Positions 8,486 to 17,400 of a DNA stretch of 30,217 nt are shown here, piece by piece. Under the pieces are notes generated by a model that did not search any database, was not told the origin of the DNA, and saw only the letters and a program-made list of their open reading frames with translations. Numbering within the stretch: position 1 is the first letter of the stretch; each line of letters begins with the position of its first letter. The DNA is from DASPKW01 sp038244055 (GTDB taxonomy: Bacteria > Planctomycetota > Phycisphaerae > Tepidisphaerales > Tepidisphaeraceae): NCBI GenBank assembly GCA_038244055.1, contig JBBRTW010000023.1, positions 1 through 30,217 on the forward strand, given 5' to 3'. Position numbers and translations under genes: made by a program.

Positions 8486-11400
8486 CTATTTTTGGGTCAA
8501 AACCGCTTGTGCATGGCGGGCGAGGTATCCGCGCAGATCGGTGCTGTACTGGGTCAGGATTTTCTTGCCGAGCCCGTCTTTATCGCCGCAGCGGTAGAGG
8601 GCGCGGGCGAGAGAAACTTCGCGAATCGATGTGGAACGCGTGGAATTATCGTTGGCGTTAGCGCCCGAAAGTTCGGCGGCGCGATCGACGGTGTCGGTGG
8701 TGTAGCCCATCATCTTGGGTTTGTTCAGGAGCTCGGCCAGCGGCGCGGCGGCGGAGGGATCGCCGATGAGCTCCAGTGCCAGGGCGACGGCGCGGTGGTG
8801 GGAGAATTCGGCGGTGGCGTCGAGGAGCTTCATCTTCTTGAAAATGGCGGGCAGGCCGCGCTTATCGTGGGTGCGGCCGATGGCGACGACGAGGATGTCG
8901 ATATCGCTCAGTGCGTGGCCGAACTGGCCCATGGCTTTGTAATTCCAGCCGGCATCCCATTTGTCTTTGGAATCGAGCTCGGTGATGAGCGTCTCCAGGC
9001 CGGTGGAGTCGCCGAGGATGGCGAGGGTGCGGGCGTAGGTCAGCTTATCCTTGGGATTGCCGGCGGCGGCGTAGGCCTGCTTGAGAAGGGGCATCGCCTT
9101 CTCCTGGTGGGTGACGATGACGGACATGCCGCTGCCGCTCTTGGCATCGACGATCGCCTGGGCAATGCGCTCATCGCTGAGAGGGTAGGAATCCTTCGCC
9201 AGAGCGAGCGGGCGAGGGAGGATTTCCTGCTCGGCGAACTGCTCCTGCAAAGGCGCAAGCGGAACATCGCGCAAGGCCAGGCCGGTCCGGGCGACCTGTG
9301 CGGCGATGGTTCCGGCGACGAATCCCTGGTTCTGGATATCGGCCTGCATGCGCAGGAGGGGCATTACATCGCGATGGGCGCTGATGCCCAGGCCGATGAC
9401 CAGGATGCCATCGAGTCCCTTGGGCAGCAGGCAGCGATAGGGGACGTTGACCTTGAATTCCTTGGTTTGCGGATGCTCGAGGAGGAGGTAGGGATCGACG
9501 GTGAAACCGTGGGTGTCGAAATTGGACTGGGCGATGTGGATGGTATCGGGGTAGGTGCGCTGGTTGATGGCATCGGCGAGGGTCATGGTGAAGTCGCCGA
9601 CGATGCGGCGGCGCTCGCGGGTGTCGATGAGCTGGCCGAGATCGAACGCGCCGGTGTACTTGCGCTTGGCGTAGGTGAGGACGTGCCAGACATCCATCAC
9701 GTCCATTTCATCGACGATGGTGAAATCGGTGTTGGTGTACTGGCGACCGAGATTGAGCGGGGGAAGGCCCGTGCCCTGGAAGGCGGGCTCGTTGGGGTCC
9801 ATGTAGACGGTCTGCGCGCCGGCGGCGGCGGCGATGTCGCTGTTGCCGGTGGCGTCGATGACGGTCTTGCAGAGGACGATGCCGCGGCCCTGCGGGGTGA
9901 TGACGACGACGCCTTTGACCTTGCCATTTTCGACGACCGCGCCCGCGCCGATGGAGCCGTACCAGAGATCAGCGCCGGCCTCGCGAATCTGGGCGCGCCA
10001 CCATTCGCCTTTTTCGATGGGATCCCAGCTCTTGAGGCCGGGGACGGTGGCGGTGAAGCCGCCCTTGTAGCCGTGGTAGTAAGAGGCGACGCGGCCGGCG
10101 GTGCCGACGCCGCCGAGGCCATGGAGGTTTTCAAGCACGAGCGTGCGGGCTTTGGCGCGGGCGGCGCCGATGCCGGCCGGCGCGCCGCCGGTGCCGCCGC
10201 CGACAACGACGACATCGTATTCGCCGATGACGGGGAGGCCGCGATCGGGGGAGTTGACGGTCTCGGGCTTGCTGAGTTGGACGCCGCGCAGGCCGCCGAG
10301 ATTTTCGCCGACGGTGCCGACGGACTTGGCCTGGGCGACGGGGACGGAGGCGGCGGAGGTGACGGTCACGGCGGCGAGGGGCGCGGCGGCGACCTGCTTG
10401 GCTTCATCGGCGGCGGCCGCGCCGATGCGCTGGGCGACATCCATCATATTGACGGGGCGGACGAGCTTGGCGGCGGTTTCGCGCGAGACATCGGCGCATC
10501 CGCTGACGACCCAGAGGCGGGTCATGCCGGCGGGCCGGAAGGAATCGAGATCGACTTTGTCCGCGCCGGCCCAGGCGGCATCGGAGTGTTTGACGCCCTT
10601 CATCGGGTCAGGGGGGACCTGGAAGATTTCATCGGTCAGGAACTGGACGTTCTCGGTGGCGGTCAGATCGCGGGCGGTCTGCTCGGCGCGGGCCCATGAT
10701 GCGTAGGAGCCATCGGCCATGGGAATTTTGAGCGTGTATTCGATCAGCTCGGCCGAGGTGATCGCTTCGGGCTTCTCGCCTTTCTTGGGGGCGGTCTTGG
10801 CCGCGCCGGCGACGGGATAGGCCAGGCCGGTGGACTTGCCGATGAAGGATTCGCCCTCTTTGATCTTGCCGCCGATGCTCACGAATTTGAATTCGCCGGT
10901 GCCGGAGGGATAGGCCTCGAAGGCAGCGCCGGCCATGCGGGCGGTCCAGGCGCGATCGGTGGCATCGACGACGACCTTGGCGAGGATCGCCTGGCGGCCC
11001 GAGCGGTTGGCGATGACGACGCCGGAGAGATTTCCATCCTTATCGCGCAGGACATCGCTGACCGTGGAGCCGTAGAGGAACTGAATGTTGGCGGCCAGGA
11101 GGGCATCATCGAGAGTGCGCTTTATGTGGAGCGGGCGGAAAGGCCCCTGTTTTTTCCCATCGTTGGCGGTTGCCACCGGCGTTTTTACCTCGGGGCCGCT
11201 GAAGGCCAATTCACCGATCAACAGACGCTTGGCGCCGGCCGTCTTTTTTACGGTGAACTTGACGAAGCGCGTTTTAGCGCCGATGGGCGAACTGACGGTC
11301 AGATGCTCCGCGCCGGCGGGGTCGCACTTGTAGGTGCCGATGGCTTTCCATTCGCGCTTGTCGTTGCTGGTCTCGACGGTGACGCTCTCGGCGGCGAAAT

Positions 11401-11953
11401 CATCATCTTTATGGAAGAGGAAGATGCGGGCTTCTTTGATTTCCTGCACCGCGCGGAGATCGGCGATGAGGGCGACATCGCCGGGATACTCGACGCTGTC
11501 GGTGGCCGGGTTGCCCAAAACGCCATCGTTCAACTTGGAGGGCGGGTCCGTATCCTTGTGCTTGGCGGTGAACGCGACGCTGGCTTCATATCGAAACGCG
11601 ACCGCGCCAGGATCGAATCCCGACCCCTTTTCGGTCATGAACATTTTTTTGCCGAGGTCGGTATTGGGCTGCTCGCCGGGTTCCAGCCAGAGGCGCAAGG
11701 GACCGCAGAGGTCTTCGCCCAGATAGGGACGCGGGGCGACGAGGAAAACTTTCGCGCCGGACTTGGCGGCCGCGAGGGCGGCCGAGACCGCGCCCGATCC
11801 GCCGCCGACGATGACGACATCGGTCGATGCGGCGACGGGCACCTGGCGCGATGCTTCGGCGACGGCCGGGGTCTGGGCCCGCGCCGTCAGCGCCAAACCC
11901 ATGCAAATACCGATCGCGCCGGCCCACCGAACAACACTTTGCTTCATGGTCAT
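8486..11953 (-). CDS. Secreted double FAD-dependent oxidoreductase with inserted F5/8-type domain and HEAT-like tail
   Basis: This is a predicted exported flavoprotein of about 1155 residues. The signal peptide is MTMKQSVVRWAGAIGICMGL followed by ALTARAQT, with probable cleavage after ARA. The first dinucleotide-binding motif is DVVIVGGGSGAVSAALAAAK (Gly motif near residue 50) with FAD_oxidored-like LGEDLCGPLRLWL. It is interrupted at about residues 125-235 by a discoidin/F5-8-like beta domain (LNDGVLGNP, DLRAVQEIKEARIFLF, FVKFTVKK). The first FAD domain resumes (ILAKVVVDATDRAWTARMAG), and a second begins at about 575 (DVVVVGGGTGGAPAGIGAAR, GLGGVGTAGRVASYY). From about 940 to the end it is helical and HEAT-like. 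ATGs at 11959, 11953 and 11947 compete; GAGG lies 6 nt before 11953, which I chose. The substrate is unknown. The intergenic region shared with the divergent gene at 12145 is 191 bp. Confidence 0.85.
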   Translation of the reverse strand: MTMKQSVVRWAGAIGICMGLALTARAQTPAVAEASRQVPVAASTDVVIVGGGSGAVSAALAAAKSGAKVFLVAPRPYLGEDLCGPLRLWLEPGEQPNTDLGKKMFMTEKGSGFDPGAVAFRYEASVAFTAKHKDTDPPSKLNDGVLGNPATDSVEYPGDVALIADLRAVQEIKEARIFLFHKDDDFAAESVTVETSNDKREWKAIGTYKCDPAGAEHLTVSSPIGAKTRFVKFTVKKTAGAKRLLIGELAFSGPEVKTPVATANDGKKQGPFRPLHIKRTLDDALLAANIQFLYGSTVSDVLRDKDGNLSGVVIANRSGRQAILAKVVVDATDRAWTARMAGAAFEAYPSGTGEFKFVSIGGKIKEGESFIGKSTGLAYPVAGAAKTAPKKGEKPEAITSAELIEYTLKIPMADGSYASWARAEQTARDLTATENVQFLTDEIFQVPPDPMKGVKHSDAAWAGADKVDLDSFRPAGMTRLWVVSGCADVSRETAAKLVRPVNMMDVAQRIGAAAADEAKQVAAAPLAAVTVTSAASVPVAQAKSVGTVGENLGGLRGVQLSKPETVNSPDRGLPVIGEYDVVVVGGGTGGAPAGIGAARAKARTLVLENLHGLGGVGTAGRVASYYHGYKGGFTATVPGLKSWDPIEKGEWWRAQIREAGADLWYGSIGAGAVVENGKVKGVVVITPQGRGIVLCKTVIDATGNSDIAAAAGAQTVYMDPNEPAFQGTGLPPLNLGRQYTNTDFTIVDEMDVMDVWHVLTYAKRKYTGAFDLGQLIDTRERRRIVGDFTMTLADAINQRTYPDTIHIAQSNFDTHGFTVDPYLLLEHPQTKEFKVNVPYRCLLPKGLDGILVIGLGISAHRDVMPLLRMQADIQNQGFVAGTIAAQVARTGLALRDVPLAPLQEQFAEQEILPRPLALAKDSYPLSDERIAQAIVDAKSGSGMSVIVTHQEKAMPLLKQAYAAAGNPKDKLTYARTLAILGDSTGLETLITELDSKDKWDAGWNYKAMGQFGHALSDIDILVVAIGRTHDKRGLPAIFKKMKLLDATAEFSHHRAVALALELIGDPSAAAPLAELLNKPKMMGYTTDTVDRAAELSGANANDNSTRSTSIREVSLARALYRCGDKDGLGKKILTQYSTDLRGYLARHAQAVLTQK

Positions 11954-12144
11954 ATTCATCCTCGTCCGCCGCCATTTACAACGAATGCGCCTCCGCGACG
12001 TCGCGAAGGGGCAATTCTCGTTACCATCGCAATCAAATCGTCGTTGTCCGATTCCGGTTGTCAATTGTGCGGCGGGCGGGTTTTCTTCTTGTCCTGAGCG
12101 GCGGCGCGATTAGCATAGGGGTCTTCAATCCCTGGAGCACATCG

Positions 12145-13155
12145 ATGAAGTCATGCCTCGCCATCGTCTCACTGGTGATTTGCCTTACGATCGCGCCGCG
12201 CTCGCTGGCCGCCGATCCACCGGAAAATCCGCTGTACGATTCAATTGTTCAGGATTATCTGGCGGGCAAATGGGATGATCTCGAGGCGACGCTCAAGGCC
12301 AAGACCAAGGAGATCAACGCCTTCGTCGGCACTCAAAAGACCGATTTGGTCTATATCCGCCAAAGTTTGTCCGAATCGCACCCCATCTGGTGGAATCAGG
12401 CCAAGGCGGGGAAAAAAATGAACTTCCGGCAGGCCGCGTGGGGGCGTTCGATGGATCTGATCTACGACCCGGCCGGTAAAGGGGGCATCGAAACCAAATT
12501 CAACAGCGGCATCCGGGAGATCACGGTTTCATGGACCAGCGGCGATATGGATAACGCGGCCGAGGCGGAGCATGGGTTTTCAAAGGGGGAACTGAACAAT
12601 TCCACCGTGTTCGCGACGATCGGGCTGGCGCATGCGTGGTCGACGATCCCCACCGCTTCGATGATGAACCTGACGGAGAAGGACAAGGCGGCGCTGTGGG
12701 AGTATCTCGATTTCCGGGGGAACATCACGGGCGTTTATTACGGCAGCCCGCGCGGGAGGCAGTGGGATTTGTGGCTATACCTGCATTCGTACCAGGACAA
12801 ATACGCCAAGATGGCGACGATCAATGGCCGGAAGTCGGTGGCAGTGATGTTCATGGATGAACTGATCACCAATAAAAAGAAATACCCTTCGATCAAACTG
12901 CCGGCCATTGCGGATGACGTCAGCGAGGATAAATTCGCGCTGGCCCTGTCGAACGCGATCGAGAAAGCGCACTGGACCCTGGCGGAGGACCGATCGATTC
13001 GCGAAGCGGCCAAGGCGCTGGGGACGGCGAACGACACGCTGGCCAAGATGCAGGGGAGGGTCAAATTCTCCAATGGGACGGAGATGGCGCTGGATCCGGA
13101 GGCGGATGGGGCGCTGAAGGGGAAGCGGGAGGGGTGGTTGAGGAAGCAGAAGTAA
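12145..13155 (+). CDS. Secreted protein of unknown function
   Basis: This 336-residue protein has a clear Sec signal peptide (MKSCLAIVSLVICLTIAPRS, then LAA) and a mature part beginning near DPPENPLYDS. The body is rich in aromatic residues and appears mixed alpha/beta (IRQSLSESHPIWWNQAKAG, WGRSMDLIYDP, NNSTVFATIGLAHAWSTIP, WEYLDFRGNITGVYYGSPRG). No catalytic motif was recognised and I assign no function. The chosen ATG has GGAG 7 nt upstream; the frame is open further upstream, but without a signal peptide at the N terminus. It diverges from the FAD protein gene and converges on the gene at 13277. A REP-like element starts 6 nt after its TAA stop. Confidence 0.8.
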   Translation: MKSCLAIVSLVICLTIAPRSLAADPPENPLYDSIVQDYLAGKWDDLEATLKAKTKEINAFVGTQKTDLVYIRQSLSESHPIWWNQAKAGKKMNFRQAAWGRSMDLIYDPAGKGGIETKFNSGIREITVSWTSGDMDNAAEAEHGFSKGELNNSTVFATIGLAHAWSTIPTASMMNLTEKDKAALWEYLDFRGNITGVYYGSPRGRQWDLWLYLHSYQDKYAKMATINGRKSVAVMFMDELITNKKKYPSIKLPAIADDVSEDKFALALSNAIEKAHWTLAEDRSIREAAKALGTANDTLAKMQGRVKFSNGTEMALDPEADGALKGKREGWLRKQK

Positions 13156-13161
13156 TGTTGC

Positions 13162-13186
13162 CCGTGACACGGCCGTCCCGGCCGTG
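13162..13186 (+). repeat. REP-like element, copy 3, behind the 12145-13155 gene
   Basis: CCGTGA is followed by CACGGCC, loop GTCCC and GGCCGTG. The 7-bp stem is perfect but differs from the other copies on both sides (compensatory changes), so the hairpin rather than the exact sequence is kept. It lies 6 nt past the TAA stop in the orientation of the gene. Confidence 0.75.
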
Positions 13187-13249
13187 CGAAGAGCGCGATG
13201 TACTAAGGCGTTTGGCTATTGTGAACTCTTCGACTTCAATCGCCCTCTG

Positions 13250-13273
13250 CATGGGCGGGACGCCCATGTCACG
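13250..13273 (-). repeat. REP-like element, copy 4, behind the 13277-14245 gene
   Basis: On the minus strand CGTGA, CATGGGC, loop GTCCC and GCCCATG begin 3 nt past the TAA stop of the minus-strand gene. Together with copy 3 it forms an inverted pair filling the 121-bp convergent junction. Confidence 0.75.
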
Positions 13274-13276
13274 AAG

Positions 13277-14245
13277 TTACTTCACCGGCGTATGTGAAAT
13301 CAGCAGTTCATCGCCGTCATGGGGAACCTCGCGGACCGCGCCGATGCCCTTGGCGTAATACTTGTACTCGGTCGTTCCATCGGCGAGATCCTCCTTGATT
13401 TTCAGGCAATCTTTGTAGGTGCCGGCCGGGGTTTCGACTGTTTCTGAGAGCGAGATGACCTCGTTCTTCTCGCTGATGTCGTTCGACACATCCTCAGCGC
13501 GGAATTTCATGCCGACCTTGGGGGCCGCGGGCATGAGAACGCCGGGGACCTGGGTGTCCTTGCCGAAGAGCCATGCGCCATCGTGGCCGACGACTTTGCC
13601 ATCCCGGTATTCATCCACATCCTCGCCGAGGTAGTAGACCGTGCCGTTGTCATCCTGGGCGATGTAGTCGAGCGTGACTTCAGAGAGTTTGCCATCTTCG
13701 AAATCGCGATCTTCCAGCACCAGCGCGGCCACTTCCTGATCGCCGATCTTGAAGGTCTTATGAAGGTCCAGGCGGACGGTCCGCTCGATGCGGGTTTTCT
13801 TGCCGCCTTCCTTGCCTTCGAGCACATCCTGCTTGAGGGAGGACAGAGGAAGATATGGGTTGGTGATCTGGGTTGGGCGGGTGAACTTCACACCGGCCAA
13901 CAGTTTCTGACCCCGAATGACGCGCTCCGCAGCCAGGTCGGCCGCATCATCCGTCTTGGTCTCGACGAGCTTGCCATCTTCGGTAATGACCAGGTCCTTG
14001 ATGTTGCCATCCTTGTCCTTGACCTGCGCCTCGTAGACGGCCTTCCCATCGCGCACTTCCGATTCCTTATCGACCGGGCCTTCTTTGCCGCCATTGGCCA
14101 GGACTGTATCGCGGACGGGCTTGGGAAGGTCCTCCCATTTCTGCGCCTTGCCGGCAAAACAGGGCAGGGCCATCGCGCACATGGCCGCCAGCGCAACCGC
14201 GATTCCGACGCCACTAAAAATCGATCGATGGTTCTGCTTCTTCAT
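13277..14245 (-). CDS. Secreted PepSY-like protein of unknown function
   Basis: The 322-residue product has a Sec signal peptide (KKQNHRSIFSGVGIAVALAA, then MCAMALPCFAGKA). Residues about 40-105 look like a PepSY-type module (KWEDLPKPVRDTVLANGG, YEAQVKDKDGNIKDLVITED, GKLVET). The C-terminal two thirds contain NPYLPLSSLKQDVLEG, LVLEDRDFEDGKLSEVTLDY, AQDDNGTVYYLGEDVDEYRD, GAWLFGKDTQVPGVLMPA and YKDCLKIKEDL. I recognise this pattern from uncharacterised bacterial proteins annotated only as hypothetical; no enzymatic residues can be named. The ATG has AAGGAG 5 nt upstream; a longer open frame upstream lacks a signal peptide and is ignored. It is probably monocistronic: the PVC dehydrogenase gene ends 244 bp upstream with its own REP-like hairpin. 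Confidence 0.8.
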   Translation of the reverse strand: MKKQNHRSIFSGVGIAVALAAMCAMALPCFAGKAQKWEDLPKPVRDTVLANGGKEGPVDKESEVRDGKAVYEAQVKDKDGNIKDLVITEDGKLVETKTDDAADLAAERVIRGQKLLAGVKFTRPTQITNPYLPLSSLKQDVLEGKEGGKKTRIERTVRLDLHKTFKIGDQEVAALVLEDRDFEDGKLSEVTLDYIAQDDNGTVYYLGEDVDEYRDGKVVGHDGAWLFGKDTQVPGVLMPAAPKVGMKFRAEDVSNDISEKNEVISLSETVETPAGTYKDCLKIKEDLADGTTEYKYYAKGIGAVREVPHDGDELLISHTPVK

Positions 14246-14470
14246 TGGTTCTCCTTCAGTGTGTTTCGAGACGAGCCTCATTCGAAACGGGCTTCCCATG
14301 GCCACGCGGGACGTGCAAGCATTGCGAAGCGTAACTGTTGATGATGACGAAATCGTGAATGTTTTTGACAATTCCGTCCGAATGTCGCGATTTCTCGATG
14401 GCACTGTCGTGGGAACGGGTTGCGCTGCGTATCGGGATTATTCAGAAATAGTGTCTTGGAAAGCACTCAA

Positions 14471-14495
14471 CATGGGCAGGATGCCCATGCTACGG
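14471..14495 (-). repeat. REP-like element, copy 5, overlapping the PVC dehydrogenase stop codon
   Basis: On the minus strand CCGTAG, CATGGGC, loop ATCCT and GCCCATG. The CCG TAG at its 5' end encodes the last proline and the stop codon of the upstream gene, so the repeat supplies the terminator codon. The stem is a perfect 7 bp. Confidence 0.8.
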
Positions 14496-17400
14496 TTTCA
14501 AAACATACTCCATCAGATCCGCCAGATCCTGTTTGCTCATTCCTTCTTCGAGGCCTTCGGGCATCATCGATTGGCCGGCGCTGCGCATCGATTTGATCTG
14601 GGCGCGCGAGATGGTTGATTCCATCCCCCCTGCCATGCGCAGGGTTACCGCGGCCGGGGTTTCGGAGATGATGATCCCCACCTGCGAATCGCCATCGCTG
14701 GTTTCCACGATGAATGCCATGAAGCTCGCGGCCACCTCGCGATTGGGGTCGAGGATATTGGTGAGCAGTTTGTCCTTGCCCGAATTCCGCACGGTTTCCA
14801 GATCGGGCCCGAGCGCGTTGCCCTGGCCGGCGATCCGATGACAGGTTGAGCACTTGGAAAGATATATCGCCTGCCCGCGCTTTGCATCGCCCGCCAATTC
14901 CATCGCCGGTGAAAATGTTTTGACCACATCTTCGCGCCGGCCTTCGGGGACTTTCATCACTTTCCCGACCAGGTCCTTGACGGCTCGATCGGAACTCTGG
15001 CGCAGCGCGGACACCTGCGAGCCAGATAATTCCGAGGGGCGGATTTTCCCCTCATTCACCGCCTGCAGCAGCGCTTTGGCGCGGGCCGGTCGTTTCACCA
15101 TGAGCGCGGCGGCCGCCTCGCGAAGTTTAGGCGGCAATTCTTTCCAGCGGCCGATCAGCAATCCGGCGAGGTCACCCTCATCCTGCATGTCCAGCCCAGC
15201 CAGCGCCGCGGCCTGCACCTCCGGCGGCTGCCGCGCTTCCAGCAACTTCAGCAGATCGGCCGAGTGAATATTCCACGCGGTGTAGCCCAGCACCGATGCC
15301 GCGGCCGCTCGCGCGGAGGGATCGGCCTTCTCATCGGCCGCCAGATCGGCCGCCTTGTCGATGATGCCGGCCGCTTTCACCGCATCCAGGGCAACGCCCG
15401 CCCGGCGCGCGCCGGCCGCGAAGGAGCGGGCGATCAGCATCATCTCGGCCGCATTGGCATCGCTGGCCGCGGCATCGAGGATTTCGGCACCCTCGGCCCC
15501 TTCCGCACGCGCGCCAACGACCTCCGCCAGTTTCGGGAGCATCGCCCGCGCCGGGGCATCTTTGCCGCCTCCATCGATCGCCTTGAAGAGCGCGATCGCC
15601 CGGCCGCCGGCGCTGGCGGCGTTCATGACCGCGGCCGAAACCCATGGATCTTTCGCATCGACGGCGGCGATCTTGGCCAACGCTGAAATCGCAGTTATTT
15701 CGGCCGGCTCATCGGCTGCGCCGGAGCGTTGCAGCGACAGAGTCAGCGCTACCTGGTACCGCACATCGATTGACGGATCGCCTGCAAGACCGAAGACCTT
15801 TGGCAGCAGCTTCGCAGAAGCCGCATTCGCATCGGCCGGCCCACCAATCAACTTTTCCGCCAGTCGAACGCCCTCGCACCGCAAGCGCGGGTCGGTATGA
15901 TTCATCGCCAGCAGCGCATGCTCGGATTTCAGTGCGCCGAGTCCGTCCAGTGCATGCAGACCATGCAGAACACCCAGTGGTGAAGAATCGTTGATCAGCT
16001 TTTCCAGCTCTCCCATCGCCCCCCTATCCTGCCGCGCACAGATCAACCGGGCGGCCGTATCGCGGGTCCAGCCATTGGTGCTGGCCAGTTGCGCGACCAA
16101 CTCGGCCACAGTCGCCTTCGCGAGTTTCACCTGCGGCGGGCGCTTCCAGCCATCGGCGACGACCCGCCAGATGCGCCCGCGATCCCGGCCGCTGGTCAGG
16201 TCGAGGTATTTCTTCATATTGTCGGGCAGGCTCCAGGGATGCTCGATGGTCTCGCGATACATATCGATCACATAGAGGCAGCCATCGGGTCCGTTGGCCA
16301 TCTGCACGGGACGAAACCAGGTATCGGTGCTGGCGAGAAATTCGCTGGTCTGCTCATCGGCCGGGCGCTCGGCCTTGACGATCGCGCCGCTTGCGCGAAT
16401 CTTTTTGCGATGAACGAGATTTCCGCCGGCATCGCCGATGAACGCATCGCCAGCGAAATCCGGCCCATACGCATCGCCCCGGTAAATCACAGCGCCGGTC
16501 GCGCCCGTGAAATAACCGGCCGAGCGCCCGCCGCCTTCGATCGGCCCGGGAACCAATCCCGACACGCGCCATTTCGTGCGAATCACTCGCCAGGGCTCCT
16601 CCGGGCTGGCGCGATAGACCTCGGCGGCCGGGCCGTCAACCGGGATATCCAGCAGTGGCGGCGGCATGGGAGCGAGCGAGTTGCCGGCCGCGTATTTCGC
16701 ATCATAAGCGAACGCCAGCAGATGCCGGCTGTTCGAGCAGAGGTAGAGATGGCCCCAGTCATCGAATGATAAACCATGCTGACCGCCGCCATTTTCCGCT
16801 TCGATCGAACCCGAGCGCGGATCGAATACGAACCCCTTGCCGCGCAATTCAAGCGGCATTGCTTCATTCTTCTGCCTTCTGCCTTCATCTTTTCCTTCCC
16901 GAACTCTGAACCCCGAACCCTGAACCCTCACCACCTTTCCCCCGCTCGTCGAGGCCGCGCCGTGAATTCGATTGTCCAATCCCCAGTTAAAACTGTTCAA
17001 AAGCCCCTGAACGTTCAGCCGAGCCTGACCGGCCGCGAAGCCGGTGTAGACGATGCGCTTCACATCGGCCACGCCATCGCCATCGGTATCCTTCATGTAC
17101 CAGATGTCGGGCGTGCAGCCGACGAAGACACCGCCATCCCAGGGAATGATCGCCGTCGGCCAGCCCAGACCATCGGCGAAGACGGTTGATTTGTCGTAGA
17201 GGCCATCGCCTTTGGAGCTTTCGAGCAGGCGGATTCGGCCGAGTTTCTGGTCGCGCAATTCGGGGAATGGGTAGTCGCGCATTTCCACGACATAGAGGCG
17301 AGAGTCTTCATCGAAGGCCATGGCGACGGGCGACGCGATCTGCGGCTCGGAGGCGCAGAGTTCGGCATGGAAGCCTTTGCGCAGTCGCAGGGTCTCGGGG

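Noticed and set aside
8492..10699. 735-codon plus-strand open frame
   Set aside because: It is antisense to the FAD protein. Gly/Ala/Asp-rich composition comes from complementary codons, with no start signal or domain.
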